DNA of 64,000 bases from Vitellaria paradoxa (GCA_019916065.1 CM034240.1:21251894-21315893), one strand, 5' to 3'. Counted from the stretch's first letter, positions 47,145 to 59,830 are shown. The notes: a model not told the origin generated them from the sequence alone. Translations and numbers: made by a program.

Positions 47145-48498
47145 CACACTTTGTATCCTTTTACCCCTTTCGTATAACCTATAAAATGCTTTTCTTTGCT
47201 CTAGGCTCAAGCTTACCCTTATTGACATGAAAATAATTTGGGCAACCAAAAAAAAATCTTCAAATTAGTATAAGCAATAGAAGTACCAGACTATATCTCA
47301 ATAGGAGTTTATACTCTATAGATGTATAAGGAGAATGATTCACCAAATAGCAAGCTGTATTTACTGCTTTAATCGAGAAATCCTTCGACAATCCAGTATT
47401 AGCGAGCATACAATGCACTCTTTTTAAAACAGTCATCTGTTCATCCATTTTGTAACTCCATTCTGCGATGGAATATTCCTCGCTGTGTGATGTCCTATAA
47501 TACCTTCATTCTTACAAAATTTATCAAAATCATTCTCATAAAACTTTAAGTCATTATTAGTTCTGAGATGTTTGACTTTTTTTTTTCAGTTTGTTTCTCT
47601 ATCAATACCTTCCACTATTTAAAATTAACAAATACGTCATTTTTTTTGCTTCAAAAAATATACCCAGACATATCTCGAAGAGTCATCAATGAATGTCAAA
47701 AGATATCTAGCTCCACATTTTAATGGAACTCGAGAAGGGCCCTTAAGATCTGAATGGATGTAGTCCATTGTGCTCTTAATCTTGTGAATGGTTGTACTAA
47801 ATTCGACCCTACACTACTTCCCAAGCACATAATGTTTGCAAAAGTCAAGCTTCCCAGTGGTCTATCCATTAAGAAAACCCCGTCTACTAAAGAGTCATCT
47901 TCCTTTTGTTCATATGCTCTAAACATATATATTATAAATGAGTAGTATATGAGTTTAGGTCGGCTGATGATACTCCAATAGTCCCAACAACTGCACTGCC
48001 CTAAAGAACATACTGACTGTTTTTCTTGTCTCCCCTCATCACAATAAGAGAACCTTTAATAACTTTTAGAAATTTACCTTCAGTAAAAAAATTACAACTA
48101 ATAAAGTCCAGTGAGCCCAAGGATATCAAAATTTTCTTCAAATCTGGCATATATGGAACATCTAACAAAGTTCTTACAATACCGTCGTGCATTATGATTT
48201 TGATTGTACCTATCCCAATAATCTTACGGGCCATATTATTACCTAGTAAGACTGAACCACCATTAAGAGTTTTATAGGTAGCAAACCAATCCTAGTAGGA
48301 CACATATGATACGAACAACCAGAATTCAGAATTCACTCACCATTAATACAGCCATCTAAATTGGCAACTATGAGAACATTCTCTGAACCATCAGAGTGTA
48401 GTTCTGTAACACCAGCAACACTGGAGGGATTTGAATCATTGTTTCCTCATTTTTCCTTAAGCTTTGGACAATTTGACTTTGTCATGCGCTGGATCTTT
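47145..48498 (-). pseudogene. Tork-like copia protease and integrase
   Basis: 48430-48498 preserves a zinc-knuckle tail (MTKSNCPKLKEK). 48240-48420 is the protease region. 48001-48234 encodes IGIGTIKIIMHDGIVRTLLD, VPYMPDLKKILISLGSLD and KGSLIVMRGDKK, the start of GAG-pre-integrase. Integrase pieces follow (47720-47926; 47260-47448 with LKRVHCMLANTGLSKDFSIK and AVNTACYLVN). 47150-47245 holds the KLEPRAKKSIF-type C-terminal block, truncated by the solo LTR. Many stops are present. Confidence 0.83.
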
Positions 48499-49582
48499 TG
48501 ATTTGATGGGTGAGTAAATCAACATACAAACTATGTACTAATTAAGTATACCCTGATCAGAGCACTATAATAAACCTGGAGCAACATCCACGTAAGATAA
48601 TAACATAATAAAAACCAAGCCTTGATTATTTCCAAGCTATCGTGCTCAAACACATCCTATAATAATGCATAAGTATAGGCCATATGGCCTTTATAACCCA
48701 ATTAAATAAATGTCCAAATTAAAATAATATTACAGTCCTAAATAAAAATTTAACTTAAGTAAATACAAATGTGAAAATACGTAATTTGCTGTTAAAGATC
48801 CCAATCAATCAATCACAATCACAAAATAGTAGAAGGCAAGATAAATAGAATAAGGAAACCCACAAAGGGAAACTTCAAACAAAACTTTCACTAAAAACAA
48901 ACGTTGGTTACAAACGCAAACCCTCAATAGATTGACTCCTCGACTTTATACTCTGTTGACGTTTGCTCGAATCCTTAATTTACCAACTCCTTTAGCGAAA
49001 GCCCTCTGACTCCTCAAAGGCATGATACTGACTCCTCAGTAGCTTTGCTGAATCCTTAGCATGCCGAATCCTCAACATTCACAAACCTCAAACCTGAACT
49101 CCTTCGGATTAAACACGAAACATGTTTAGCTAAGTAATTGAGAGAATAATTGAACTTTCAGGCTTCCAATCTCATGTGTATTCTCTCTGTATCTAACCCT
49201 GAAGATATCCAAAGGATATATATAGACAAAACTGAGGCAGCTAGGGTTTGAAATAGGTTGAAAGTTGTGCCTCGCGGGAAGGGCGCACTAGCAGCCTTCC
49301 CACGACCATCCCGCAACTCAGAGCGGTCTTCCTGCACAACTATTTCTTTATGTTATGATCTCGGGATTTTCTCGCGCCTAACCGTGGCCATCCTGTGTAA
49401 ATCAATTCCAACACTTGTTTGGCTTATTTAGGACTTCCAGCTATTATGGAAACAGTTTTTTCTGAGGCCTTTAGAATTCTATTTGACTTAAGACTCTAGT
49501 GTCTTAGCCTACACTAAATCTAAAAGTACAAACACTTTTCTTTGATCATGGATTTACCAATTTACAACATTTGTTCTTAACA
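48499..49582 (-). repeat. 3' LTR of the sirevirus
   Basis: The minus strand starts TGTTAAGAACAAATG right after GCGGAAGAGGGAGAT (a polypurine tract) and ends ACCCATCAAATCA at 48499. Length 1,084 bp fits sirevirus LTRs. The 5' partner is outside the window. Confidence 0.72.
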
Positions 49583-50960
49583 ATCTCCCTCTTCCGCAAT
49601 TCCATGTCAAAACCAAAAAACAAAATAACTGTACAATTAAACTCATCCTAGATTAAGGCCTCAGTAAAATTGTCATCCATCAACATGTTCCAATTGTTAA
49701 CCTGAATGGTTGCACACTTAAACAAACTAATCATGGCATCATGTGGCAATAATTGAGAATTAAAAAATTTAAATAAAACAAAAAATGAAACAAAATATTC
49801 TCCCCCTTAATTAATCGACACAAATATTAGCTATCAAAAAGTTAATTATTCTCCCCCTTAATAAACAAAATTCTTTTCAAGCATCCTCCCCATTAATATA
49901 TCTCCTCCTTAATTAACTAACTTCAAAAATTCTTTTTTCAAAAATTCTTCCCATAAACTATTCTCCCCCTTTTTGACATGAATTGACAAAATATAAGGTA
50001 TAACATGTATTCTTGGTCGATTCATTCCAAGTTTTATTTTCCCAAACACAAAACGAAACATAGTTTCAAAATTTTGACCATACATAAATAGTAACAAATA
50101 AGAATTCTAAGAATCACCCTACTATTTATGTCATGAGTTGTTCACACATGTCATACCAATGGTCAAATGCCTGTACGGTATATGAAATAAAGTTTAATTG
50201 CAACAATTAATACTCTTCACATACTCACATGAATTTTAAAATTGCTCATCTTGGACTTTGAATTGAATTGAGTAAGATATGTAGTGTTAACTCTTCGACT
50301 AGTTTCTCCTCAATTCATTGTTTTCAACTAAACACCAAGATATGTATCTATTGAATTGACATCCACCAATTTTTTTTTTTTTTACTTGGCAGCTTTCACA
50401 CACTTATGGGTAGGTAGCCTTCTTCCTGTATTGTCAAACCTAGAGGGTGATTATTTTGATAATTCGCACGTCTTAGTAACCCTTTCCAAGTGAGTTTTAA
50501 ATTTTTTTTTTATGTAAACTCAAAAGCAACCAAAAGTTCAAAAAGGAAAATTTATTAAAACATTTGAGTAGTGGAAAAGATTTCTCATGATATACTAAAT
50601 TTCGTGCAATTACAATTGGCACACCACTACCATGACAAGGAATAACAATACATAGGATTCAGGTTTATTAAGCAATTCAAATTTATGACCATTATGTATA
50701 TCAACAATTTTAATCCTGTGATTTTGAAGTGCGTATGAGGTAATAGAACATGCAAGAATATCACAAAGAATAACATTGCACCAAAAAAAATTTCAATTAT
50801 CTTAAAAAAAATTAAAAAGTATCTAATTGACAAGATTTCACAGAACTAAGTAAGAATATAGTAATGACGCATAGCCTAGTTCATAAGAAAAATTTGCCTT
50901 TACATATCAAGGCTCACCCTTTCAACACTCTTAGGGGTGTAGGTGACATATAGATTACTT
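49583..50960 (-). other. Sirevirus 3' non-coding region with repeated polypurine tracts
   Basis: Minus-strand purine tracts of the TAAGGGGGAGAA type occur near 49803, 49855, 49890-49910 and 49970, besides the one at the LTR edge. Multiple PPTs upstream of the 3' LTR are an established hallmark of sireviruses. The rest (50000-50960) is non-coding AT-rich DNA where pol would be expected to precede it. Confidence 0.6.
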
Positions 50961-50963
50961 TTT

Positions 50964-51895
50964 CTAACCCAAATAGTTCTTATTTTTTGAAAAGCATTTT
51001 GAGTCTTGGGTTTGTTGGATTTTGGACCAATGGGTTCTGAAAAATTTTTCTTTTTGTTTTTTCCTCACTGCCCAAGTCATGTAAGGTCTAGAATCAAAAT
51101 ATGACTTTTGAAACCTTAATGGATTAAACCTATTTGACACTTGAAAATTAGATCTCAAAGGATTCCTAGTGTCAACATAAGATAGAGGAAGCCCATATAA
51201 TTTGTGACAATGTGGTCTTATGTGACCTGGTTTACCATAATGAAAACATATAGGAACAAACTTAGGTTGCAAGTTAGGGGGCGTACCTTTGGATTTCTAA
51301 AAATAGACTCTTAACTGATTACCTATCTTGGGTTGAGGAGCTTTAACTGTTTTTGGAGCAGTTGTCTTTGAGGATTGAAACCGAATCAGCTTAGGTTTTT
51401 CCTGCTCACTTGGGGTAGCTTTAGCTTCAAGATTGACCACCTGTGTGCCGGTTTACCCAAGTCCTCTTTTATCACATGGGCTCCTTTGCATCCCCAGTAT
51501 GTCATCGAGTTAAGAAAATACAGTATTCATCTTGGATTGCACGGTTTGCAGCTTTGCTTGGGCATCTTTCAATTCATTATCTTTTTGATCCAGTTTAATC
51601 TTAAAGGCTATTATCAGTTTATCTTGAGTTTTCTTGTTTGCTTCAAGACTGTCATATTTTCCTTGTAATTCTTCTAGGGCAATTTTCAAACTGTCTCTTT
51701 CCCTTTTTAACACTTTGTTCTTCACAATTAATTTTTCATTTTGCTTGTGGAGTTTGCGATAGTCTTAGTGTAGCTATTCATATGCCTCTCAACATTTATT
51801 TCCTCATTTGAATTTTCTTCAACTTCACTTTCGAAGGATTCTTCTTTCTTATGTGTAGAAAATAATGACTCTACTGAATTTGAGGGGGCATTTGC
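50964..51895 (-). pseudogene. Sirevirus gag, interrupted
   Basis: Minus strand. The 51728-51895 frame encodes APSNSVESLFSTHKKEESFE, an acidic stretch and ERHMNSYTKTIANS. 51510-51725 is a predicted coiled coil (VLKRERDSLKIALEELQGKY and DSLEANKKTQDKLIIAFKIK). 50964-51272 contains the knuckle CFHYGKPGHIRPHC, where the second Cys of CX2CX4HX4C is Tyr, so zinc binding is probably lost. A frame change separates the pieces. The N-terminus is cut off at 51895 by the LTR insertion. Confidence 0.75.
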
Positions 51896-53483
51896 TGTCA
51901 TGCCCCAAATTTTCATAATCCGAATACCCGAGGGTGACTTGGGATTATTTATTTGGGTATAAAAATAAGATGACAGCAACATGCTGTCACACCCCAAATT
52001 TTTCCTCCAAACTGGGGTTGACTTGCAATAAAAATTTAAGGTATTCAAAATCCCTAGTTTATCCCAACCAATATTTATAAGTCATTAGACTGAATCATTT
52101 GATGGGATTCAACTACAGGACACAAAAAAAATATAGAGAATAATATTACAAAGCCATCTAAACGTCCCAACCATGTGATTAACATTACATATCAAATAAG
52201 TAACTAGGTCTAAACTTAATGATTACAATCATCCACTAATTATTATTACAGACTACAATAATAAATAAAGTCTTCCAGCACTGTGCAGGAAAGAAAAAAA
52301 ATATATAACTCTTCTGATGGAATATTTAAGAGAAATTAATCTCTTTCCAGCTCATCTTCAGTATCCCTGTGCTTAATATCCTGAAAAAAATATTCCCACA
52401 AGGGATGAGCTACTAAAGCCTAGTAATCAGAATCTCCTAGGTGCCTATATGTAATAGTTGTAATGCTACACTGTATTAGGTGACCCACTACAGTGAATGT
52501 GATTAGGTGGCATACTGTTTATGCAACAATTAATTCAATAGATCCCAACTGAATAATGTAAATTGTACTTACAACGGTTCAATGAAACCGTCACCGTAAC
52601 TACCATTTTACTTACATATAAAAATAGTTAAATGTTGATGTGTGTACCACAATGAAGTATGTGTCGCAGTGGTAGGGATCTCAGATTCAGATCTTCAAGG
52701 TCTTGGGATCAAACCCTGTAGCAATACAGGTTTCATACATATATATATATTTTTAAATATTCATCAAGAGAAATTAAATATAATTAAATAATTCCAACAC
52801 ATCATTCATACATAAGCAAGAGAGGTTGCCAGTCATAGTAAAATTTTGTAAAGGAGTTTAATCTAAATCCTCCTAGGATAATCATATTCCTATCCTTCTC
52901 TACCCCCAGCCTTGGTAGCTAGTGACTTTACGGGCTTAGCATTCAATGCATTCCGACGGTGTCACCCACCAAAAACCTACCCGTCGCGACCGGCTACCTG
53001 ACTAGCCAGGTCAGAAGGGAGCATCTCCCAAATATAATGCATATGTTCCCATCTCCATCTAAAAGGCCATGTTTACCCACCCATCACCCTATTGCCAAAG
53101 ATAACTTTAGCACCGAGTGCCTTAATTTTTTTCACCCTTTGACATTCCAAGGGTATCTTGTATGACAATCAGATATTTTTAATAACAACCGACAATGTTC
53201 CCGGGTGATGAATCTGAAGTGGGATTATTTAGTCACATACAGTATACTTTAATTATTTTATCTCAATTCAAAATTTAATAATAATTCATAATAAATTAAA
53301 GATTTAACATAATCATCAACATTATTATCACAAAGGTAGGTACTACATGTAAATTAACAAATAGTAAGTAACTAGAAAAATTTAGAATTCGAATTAGTAT
53401 TTTAGTTAATTCTTTGACAAGTTTGTCGTACTAGCCTTGATAAGAATAAAATTATTTCTAATGGTATATTAATTTAGCCAAGG
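51896..53483 (-). mobile_element. Second copy of the chromovirus-type LTR, truncated
   Basis: The minus strand ends GGGGCATGACA at 51896 and is the reverse complement of 34565-36153 of the solo LTR, with the same SINE-like insert (52650-52745) and the same CACCGTCGG / GGTAGC(T/C) stretch (52940-53000). It is interrupted at 53483/53484 by the Athila LTR, so about 2.1 kb of its 5' part should lie beyond 64000. The target duplication candidate is TTTGC (51891-51895). Solo LTR or the 3' LTR of a full element cannot be told apart here. Confidence 0.82.
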
Positions 53484-55079
53484 TGCTTGTGTTTGCTTAA
53501 TTACCTCACTCTCAAATGTAAATAAAAATGCAAATTCAGATTTCAAATGTGTTGAGTAAGGAAAATCAAGACAAACTCCCCCAAGTGCAAGGTTTCATTG
53601 TAGCACAATTAACTGGTAAGAACCAGGTCATATCCACAGGGATCTAGGGAGCAAAATCATGTTTGAATCAAATGGATTAAAGGGGCAAAACATGGCTCAC
53701 ATGAATGGTAAACAAAATTGAAAATCTGGTTTGGAATTTTTGATGGTTTTGGAAATGGGTTTTGAAATGAAAACTAAACTTAATTAAAACTTGATATTAA
53801 AAAGATAGGCAAGACAATTCCAATGCCTATCCAAATCAATCTCAAAATACCAAGAGTGGATAGATCATCAATTCTAGTTGCTCTAATGTTTGGAGAAAAT
53901 TAATTTCAAATGATACAAGCCATGGATCAACCAAGTGATGTGCATAATCTATCATGAAGACTATAGAAGATCTAATTCTAGCAACTCCCATACATATTTG
54001 CAATAAGAGTTCTGAATTCAGCAACGTCTATGAACTCATTGATAAAATATGTAAACAAGTGTTAATCGGACATTGAACCATTGATTTCAAGAGTAATTAG
54101 CTACAACTAAGATTGATAACCAAAGCACTCAAAATTAATCCATGAAGAACGGCATCTTGGAAATCATTGGACAGAACATTATCCTTGCCTTGGCCCAAGA
54201 AAAACTAGCTGATCATCTTAAGAAAATGAACAACAAAAATGAAGAACAGAGACATGACCTTCAAGCTGGAAATGGAAATTGCTCTTTAATTCAAAATGAA
54301 ATCTAATTACATGAATGGAATTGTAAAGTGCTGAAGAACTAAAATCTAATTACAATAAACTGAAAATTAAAATCAGAATTGAAATCCAAATTTGCAGAAT
54401 CCGAAAACCAGAGAAAATGAAGAAGAAGAAGCTGGAAAGAAAACTTGAAAAAAAAACAAAAAGAACTCTCTTCCTCTCTAAAACCCTCTTGCCCCCGTAT
54501 ATCCCCCACTCCCCCTTCTCTCTCTACTCATTCTTTCTGAAATTCTTTATTCCATTATACCATCCGTCCCTGTATTACAGATTTGTCATCCTTGATCTCA
54601 GGATTATGTCACATGGGGAAGTTACAATCACGTGGAATCTGTTACTGGGATATCACATGTCATTCGAATGCTGCAACATTGTATTCGAATACAACATTCC
54701 CTCCAGCACTCAATGCACTCTTTAAAAGCATTCGAATGGGTCAGATCCATCATCTGAATACAATTTCCTGCTTCAAAAATCTCAGAGCTGATGATTTGAT
54801 CCCCTGTGTTGATCTTAAGAAAAATTCTGAATCTTCCAAGGAGTTGTAAATCAGCTACTGTGTTGTGTTTAAGCTCATCCAATCTTTCGCTTCTTCATTA
54901 CTTCTCCTTTGCAACTAATAGTGAGCTCAATTTTCCTTCTATGTGATAAAAACTCAACACATGCTCTATTTGGAGTGAGGGAGATAAAATCTGCATAATA
55001 CAAGAGTTTTATATCATTTCTATGTCATAAAAAGGTGTAAATCAACTAGTCAATGTGTGACAATAGAGGTCCAATCACA
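53484..55079 (-). repeat. 3' LTR of the Athila element
   Basis: 1,596 bp. The minus strand starts TGTGATTGGACCTC immediately after TTGGGGGG (PPT) and ends AAACACAAGCA. It holds the motif GTAAGAACCAGGTCATATCC (53611-53630, plus strand), characteristic of this LTR class. Short ORFs in it (54417-54882) are artefacts. Confidence 0.75.
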
Positions 55080-55087
55080 CCCCCCAA
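55080..55087 (-). promoter_or_regulatory. Polypurine tract of the Athila element
   Basis: TTGGGGGG on the minus strand directly precedes the LTR start TGTGATTGG. Confidence 0.65.
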
Positions 55088-57000
55088 CTACAACATTACT
55101 AGTCCCTAGTAATGCTTATATTAAAAGATGTAAGAGAGCTACTTTATTAAAAATAAACAAAAACAAATCTACTCAATTTTCAAATAAATGATATTTCAGT
55201 GATTCAAGAAAATCAATCAGTATCATGAGCAAAAATTTTCATAAGCAAAGTTTAAAAGTCAAAATTTTATAAGAAATGTGCAACTTGCCAAGTGTGTGAA
55301 TTGAATGTAAAAGAATAGTAGCTTTTAACTCCATCAGCTCAACATCAATCTTTTGAATTTCACTTAATTCTGAACATTTGCATTCTATTTCTTTCCCAAG
55401 TTTTGACTTCAATCCTCACCTTAGAATTCACTCACAAGAAGATAGAACACATAAGGTTTCGCTCAAGATGCCCCTTTTTAAAGAGTAAATGTAAATCAAA
55501 TTCTAGAAGGTAGCATCCATAAGTCAAGAACGATTTATTCAAGAAATAAAAGGACTTGGCATAACTCCATGAAAGAATGGTGTAATGAGATAACTTCAGA
55601 ATTTTCACTTTGCTTTCCCAATTCCCAGCTTTCACAATTGAATGAAAATCCTCTCATGGATCTATTAGGACTTGCATTAGGTTGTAGTGGGGCTATTTGG
55701 GTGTAATGGGGTGATTTGAAGGAGGGTTATGGAGTTCAAAAAAATTGTTTTGGAACACTGAAATTATCATACCACTACCCTTCCACAGTTCTACCAAATC
55801 ACACCCTTATTTCAAATTTTTTTTTTTTTTTTTTTTGGAAATTGAGAAACTGAGATTGAAAAACTGAAATTCATGGCCAAAGTGTTTTTTTCTTTGATTT
55901 TTCTACATCACCAAACTCTTCTTTCTTCTATCTATTTTTTTTATTTTCTTACTCCCACAATCCTGCAATTTTTTTTCATTGCTCTTCCCCCCTTACTTTC
56001 AGTGTATTCCAAAATATATTAGGAAGGCTAAAGAGCATTCATTGTGGTTAAAGGAATAATGTGGTGAGAAGAAAGAAATATAAATGCTCTGTTAAGGCTC
56101 AACTTGGTTACAAAGGTGATGTTCATCAAAGAAGGGTACTACAAGCTCAAATATTAAAAAGATGGCCTAATGTCATTTCCATGGTCTCATTCCACTCAAC
56201 CGTTACAGCTGAGAATCAAAATTCAAGTTCAATTCTTCTGTAATTTCACAAACACCCAAAAACAAAGTATGGCACTTGGAGTTATTGAAGAAACTGAAAT
56301 GAAGAAATTTTTAAGCTTTTGAAAAGCTCTCAGTGTAAATGTAAATCTCTCATGAACAAGGCTTAAGGCTTAAAAAAATCTCACTTCAGGTCTAAGTCTC
56401 CACTATAGCTGAAAATCCATAAAATGCAATGTCCATTCATAAATTCATTCGTCAAGATAAATGTTGAGCAAACAAGTTTCAAATTGTACTCATTAACAAC
56501 CATTCAGCTTTAAAAACACAAGGCAAGTAGAACAAGTCTTTGAAATTTCAAAATTTAAGCTCATCTTAATCCACATTATGCAAATGACACTAACCAAAAT
56601 CAAATCAACTGGCCTATCATTCATCCATTTTGCAATTTCCATCAAATTTTCAATAAAGAGCAAAACAAAAGTAAACAAAGTCAAACAAGTATCAAGCTAC
56701 AATGTTAAATAGAAAGAATTGAAATTCCATCCATCTCAAAACATGAAAACTCATTTTGACAGGACAGATCAAAAACAGACTTCAATTGTTCAAGCTCAAT
56801 TCTCCACCCAAATTTCACCAAATTCATGGTCAATGTTGTCCAAAATCCAGAAAAGTACCAAAGCAAAAATAAAACAAAATCAAAAGGTCCTAATTTTTCA
56901 ATCTAACAAAACATGGCTCTAAGTTTTTTTTTTTTTTTTTGTAAGAATCCATGCACAGATTTCAGCTTATGTGCCAAAATAAAGGATCACATAACCATCA
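55088..57000 (-). other. Athila non-coding spacer between env-position ORF and PPT
   Basis: 1.9 kb without a supported ORF. Contains T19 (about 55817-55837) and T16 (56925-56940) runs. A long non-coding stretch before the 3' LTR is usual in Athila elements. Confidence 0.6.
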
Positions 57001-58268
57001 CTAAGTAGGTTCGAAACCTCCTGAGACAGCTGGTTCATACAATCCTTCTAATATTTCAATCACTTGCTGATGATTCTTCTCTTGTTGCTCTTTCAAACTC
57101 TTCATCTCAGCAGTCAATTCAGCCTGTTTTCCTTGGACATCCTTCACCATTTCATGTAAACTCCGCAGAGTAATCTCCTCAGTCCTTACTTCCTCAGCTG
57201 GTTGCTGCTCACCCTGTGGTTCCCTGATCATTCTTCTTGCCAGTTGGCCTTGGCTCCTCTTCACAGATGTTTTTGCAATTCTTGCAGCCGGCTTGACCAT
57301 TTCCATTCCTGCTTTCCCTTTCACTCCATGACTTTGTAAAATTTTTGTTATTAATCCTCCAAAGGGTAAACCAGAATTCACTCCAGGCTTCTCCACTGCC
57401 GTGGCTATGACAGTCCAAATGTGATTAGCTAAATCAAAAGGATACCTATTAGCAACTTCCCAATGAGCTCAGCTTGTGTCACTGTCACAGAGGACACATA
57501 TGCATGAGGAAGAATCTTGGAACACACCAACATATGCAGTACCCTGCTCTTATCAGTGAGATCTCCCCTTGACATTCTAACTCCATCCCATTTAGCTTGG
57601 GAATTCCCTGACAGTAATTTTACCAAGTTTTCCTTACTCAGCTGCTCTATCCACGCAGCTTGTTGCTGTGGGGTTGCACTAGAGGTATTTCCTGAGGGAA
57701 GTGCAGTAGCTCTTGCTATCAACTCAGGGGTTATCACTACAGGTATCTTCCTCACCTTAGTGTGAATCTCTTTGCTTCCCTCTCTTCCTATCACAGCATT
57801 CGAGTAAAATTCTTTAACTAGGGGTACTATAGCTCTTTGGCTAACAGTTATCCAATCAGACCATCCCCTGTCCACAAGCATGCCTTTCAACTCATAAGGC
57901 TGCTCTGTATAGTCATCTAATAGGATCCCTCTTTCACATAGAACTGCTCGTTTTGCATACCCATCCGTATACCTTTTTTCAGATTCTGGGTTTGCAAAAC
58001 GCGGGTTGGAATAAAGTTCCTCTGGAATGGCCATATCAGGAGCCTCTGCTTCTGGGATAGGCTCATTACCCTCATTGCCACCCATTGAGTGTTCTTGCTC
58101 AAGGGGTGGTTGGATTTCATTGTCAGAAGAAAGGAGTGTAGCTTCAGATATGTCAATTTCTATGGGCTCAGAAACAACAGGAGCAGATTTCTTACCTAGA
58201 TGTTGTGCCCTCAGGCGTTGGCTCATTCTTCGTGGCCCAGGCGCTATCATCTTCCTCCTTGGTGCCAT
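57001..58268 (-). pseudogene. Athila env-position ORF ('putative plant transposon protein')
   Basis: Minus strand. The long frame ends at 57429; the likely start is the ATG at 58268 (MAPRRKMIAPGPRRMSQRLR) rather than the upstream one at 58373. An N-terminal acidic low-complexity part (DISEATLLSSDNEIQPPLEQ) is followed by a conserved domain (FANPESEKRYTDGYAKRAVL, VDRGWSDWITVSQRAIVPLV, KEFYSNAV, then ITPELIARATALPSG). This is the domain found downstream of Athila integrase and in plant proteins labelled putative transposon protein. A one-base deletion near 57450 shifts the frame; the remainder continues at 57001-57396 with a Gln/Glu/Lys-rich coiled-coil-like tail. No signal peptide or clear membrane span is seen, so calling it an envelope protein rests on position only. 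Confidence 0.7.
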
Positions 58269-58399
58269 TGTTACAGATATCAGCTCAGCGGAAATCCCTT
58301 CCCTTTGTTCTCTTTGTGTATCACTGATCACCCAAAACCCTAGCTCTTGTCCCTCTCTATTCAGAAATCCCAACCCTCGCCAACGGCTTTAATTTGAGT

Positions 58400-59360
58400 A
58401 GTTGGAGGGAAATAAGGAGGCCAGTGCTGATAATTCATTCAGATAGGGTTTCATTAAACATCTGAATATGAGGGGTCACGGGTCGGGTTACTGAACCAAT
58501 CTCGAGCTCATCCGAATATCCAATTCCCCATTCGAATACATTTTATCAGTAAATCAGCACCTGAGTGTTTCTCAAACCAATTTCTGTGATGGTTCCTAAA
58601 AAAAAACTTAAGCCATTTTTTTTTAACACTAAATTTATTCCTAAAAACACTTAATCCTAGAAATATTATGCAATAAAAAAAATGCTAAAAATTTTCAAAA
58701 AATTTTTTTTTTAAACCAATTTTTGCAAGCTAAACAAGACAATCTCAATCACAAGCAATTCAGAAAAACCAACTCAAGCAATTCTAGTCACAATAAATCA
58801 TGTCAATGCAACCAATGTCACTCAAAATAGAATCTTAGATTATGATCCTCCCCCCCAACTAAAAGTGAGCATTGTCCCCAATGTAAGATCAAGTTAAGCA
58901 ATAAATTTCTGAGAGAAGAGGGTACCTGATAAGCTTAATTGAGCGTAATTAATTGAGTTGAGGTGCTGAAAATTTAGAATGCTTCCAATGTAATTTCCCC
59001 CAACCTGGTTAGTGCAACATATTCCAAGAACAGCTCATTCGAATGCAAAGCAGTGTTACAGCAATTTAACTCAGTTCAAATCACTTAAGTCCCATGAAAT
59101 GCACTTCAGAAAATTGAAAATTTTCTGCTCATGAATTGTACCAATTGGGTAGGCTGATCAAACCAACTTTGAACATACTTGCATTACAGAACAGTGAATG
59201 CTCCATCTCCTCAATAAGCTACTGCTTCCATATTTGAATGCTGCAACCAACTGTTAGACTTGCAAACTGAAAAAAAAAAGTTTTTTTTTTTTTTAATAAC
59301 AGAAAAGAACTAAATAAAAAAAAAAAACTAAACTACTATGGTACAAAACAGACTTCTCTC
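58400..59360 (-). other. Athila spacer between integrase and env-position ORF
   Basis: About 0.95 kb of non-coding AT-rich DNA with A and T runs (59265-59295). No ORF above background. Confidence 0.6.
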
Positions 59361-59365
59361 CTCAA

Positions 59366-59830
59366 TCAACCACAATCCGAGGGATCTTCAAGATCCCAAC
59401 TCTCAATTTCAGCAATGAAATTCTCATGATACTCTTTCAATCTCTGTCCATTCATTCTAAAAATATTCTTGAAGATTGGATTTTGAATGTCAACAGCCCC
59501 AAACTCAGTGATGTTCTGAATCACATATGGACCACTCCATCTTGACTTTAACTTTCCGGGAAACAAGTGCAACCTAGAGTCATACAACAAAACCTTTTGA
59601 CCCACAACCAACTTTCTTTTAAGGATATGTGCATCATGCCACTTCTTCACTTCTATCCTTGGTGATCTTGGCATTCTCATATGCATCATTTCGGATCTCC
59701 TCCAACTCACTAAGTTGCAACTTCCTTTGAAATCCAGCTTCATTGATATTTTCATTGAAATGTTTCAGCAGCCCAATAAGCCTTGTGTTCAAGTTCCACA
59801 GGAAGATGACAAGCTTTTCCATACACCAAC
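59366..59830 (-). pseudogene. Athila integrase C-terminal part, frameshifted
   Basis: Follows the main pol frame but in two other frames. 59634-59755 supplies QRKLQLSELEEIRNDAYENA, and 59366-59640 supplies VKKWHDAHILKRKLVVGQKV, SRLHLFPGKLKSRWSGPYVI and FRMNGQRLKEYHENF. These are the C-terminal GPY/F-type blocks of Ty3/gypsy integrases, with no chromodomain. Two frameshifts within about 150 bases (near 59755 and 59645) cut it off from the catalytic part. Confidence 0.8.

Larger units (their letters stand above)
42909..48498 (-). mobile_element. Tork/Tnt1-like copia element, 3' half, twice interrupted
   Basis: 3' LTR at 42909-43190, then minus-strand RNase H, RT, integrase, protease and a gag zinc-knuckle tail up to 48498. 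It is interrupted by a solo LTR (45159-47139) and by a sirevirus at 48499. The missing gag and 5' LTR should lie beyond 64000. The left target duplication candidate is AATAC (42904-42908). Confidence 0.82.
48499..51895 (-). mobile_element. Sirevirus (SIRE/Maximus copia), pol-deleted, 3' half
   Basis: A 1.08-kb LTR (48499-49582), a region rich in AAGGGGGAGAA-type purine tracts (49795-49985), and a gag with coiled coil and zinc knuckle (50964-51895), all minus strand. Only about 1.4 kb separates gag from the 3' LTR and no protease, integrase or RT is seen, so pol is deleted. It is inserted in the gag of the Tork-like copia; the left target duplication candidate is TCTTT (48494-48498). Its 5' part was displaced by the next insertion and lies past 64000. 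Confidence 0.75.

Noticed and set aside
54417..54882. Overlapping open frames on both strands in the Athila LTR region
   Set aside because: They lie inside the LTR, overlap each other in several frames and show no domain, so they are compositional.
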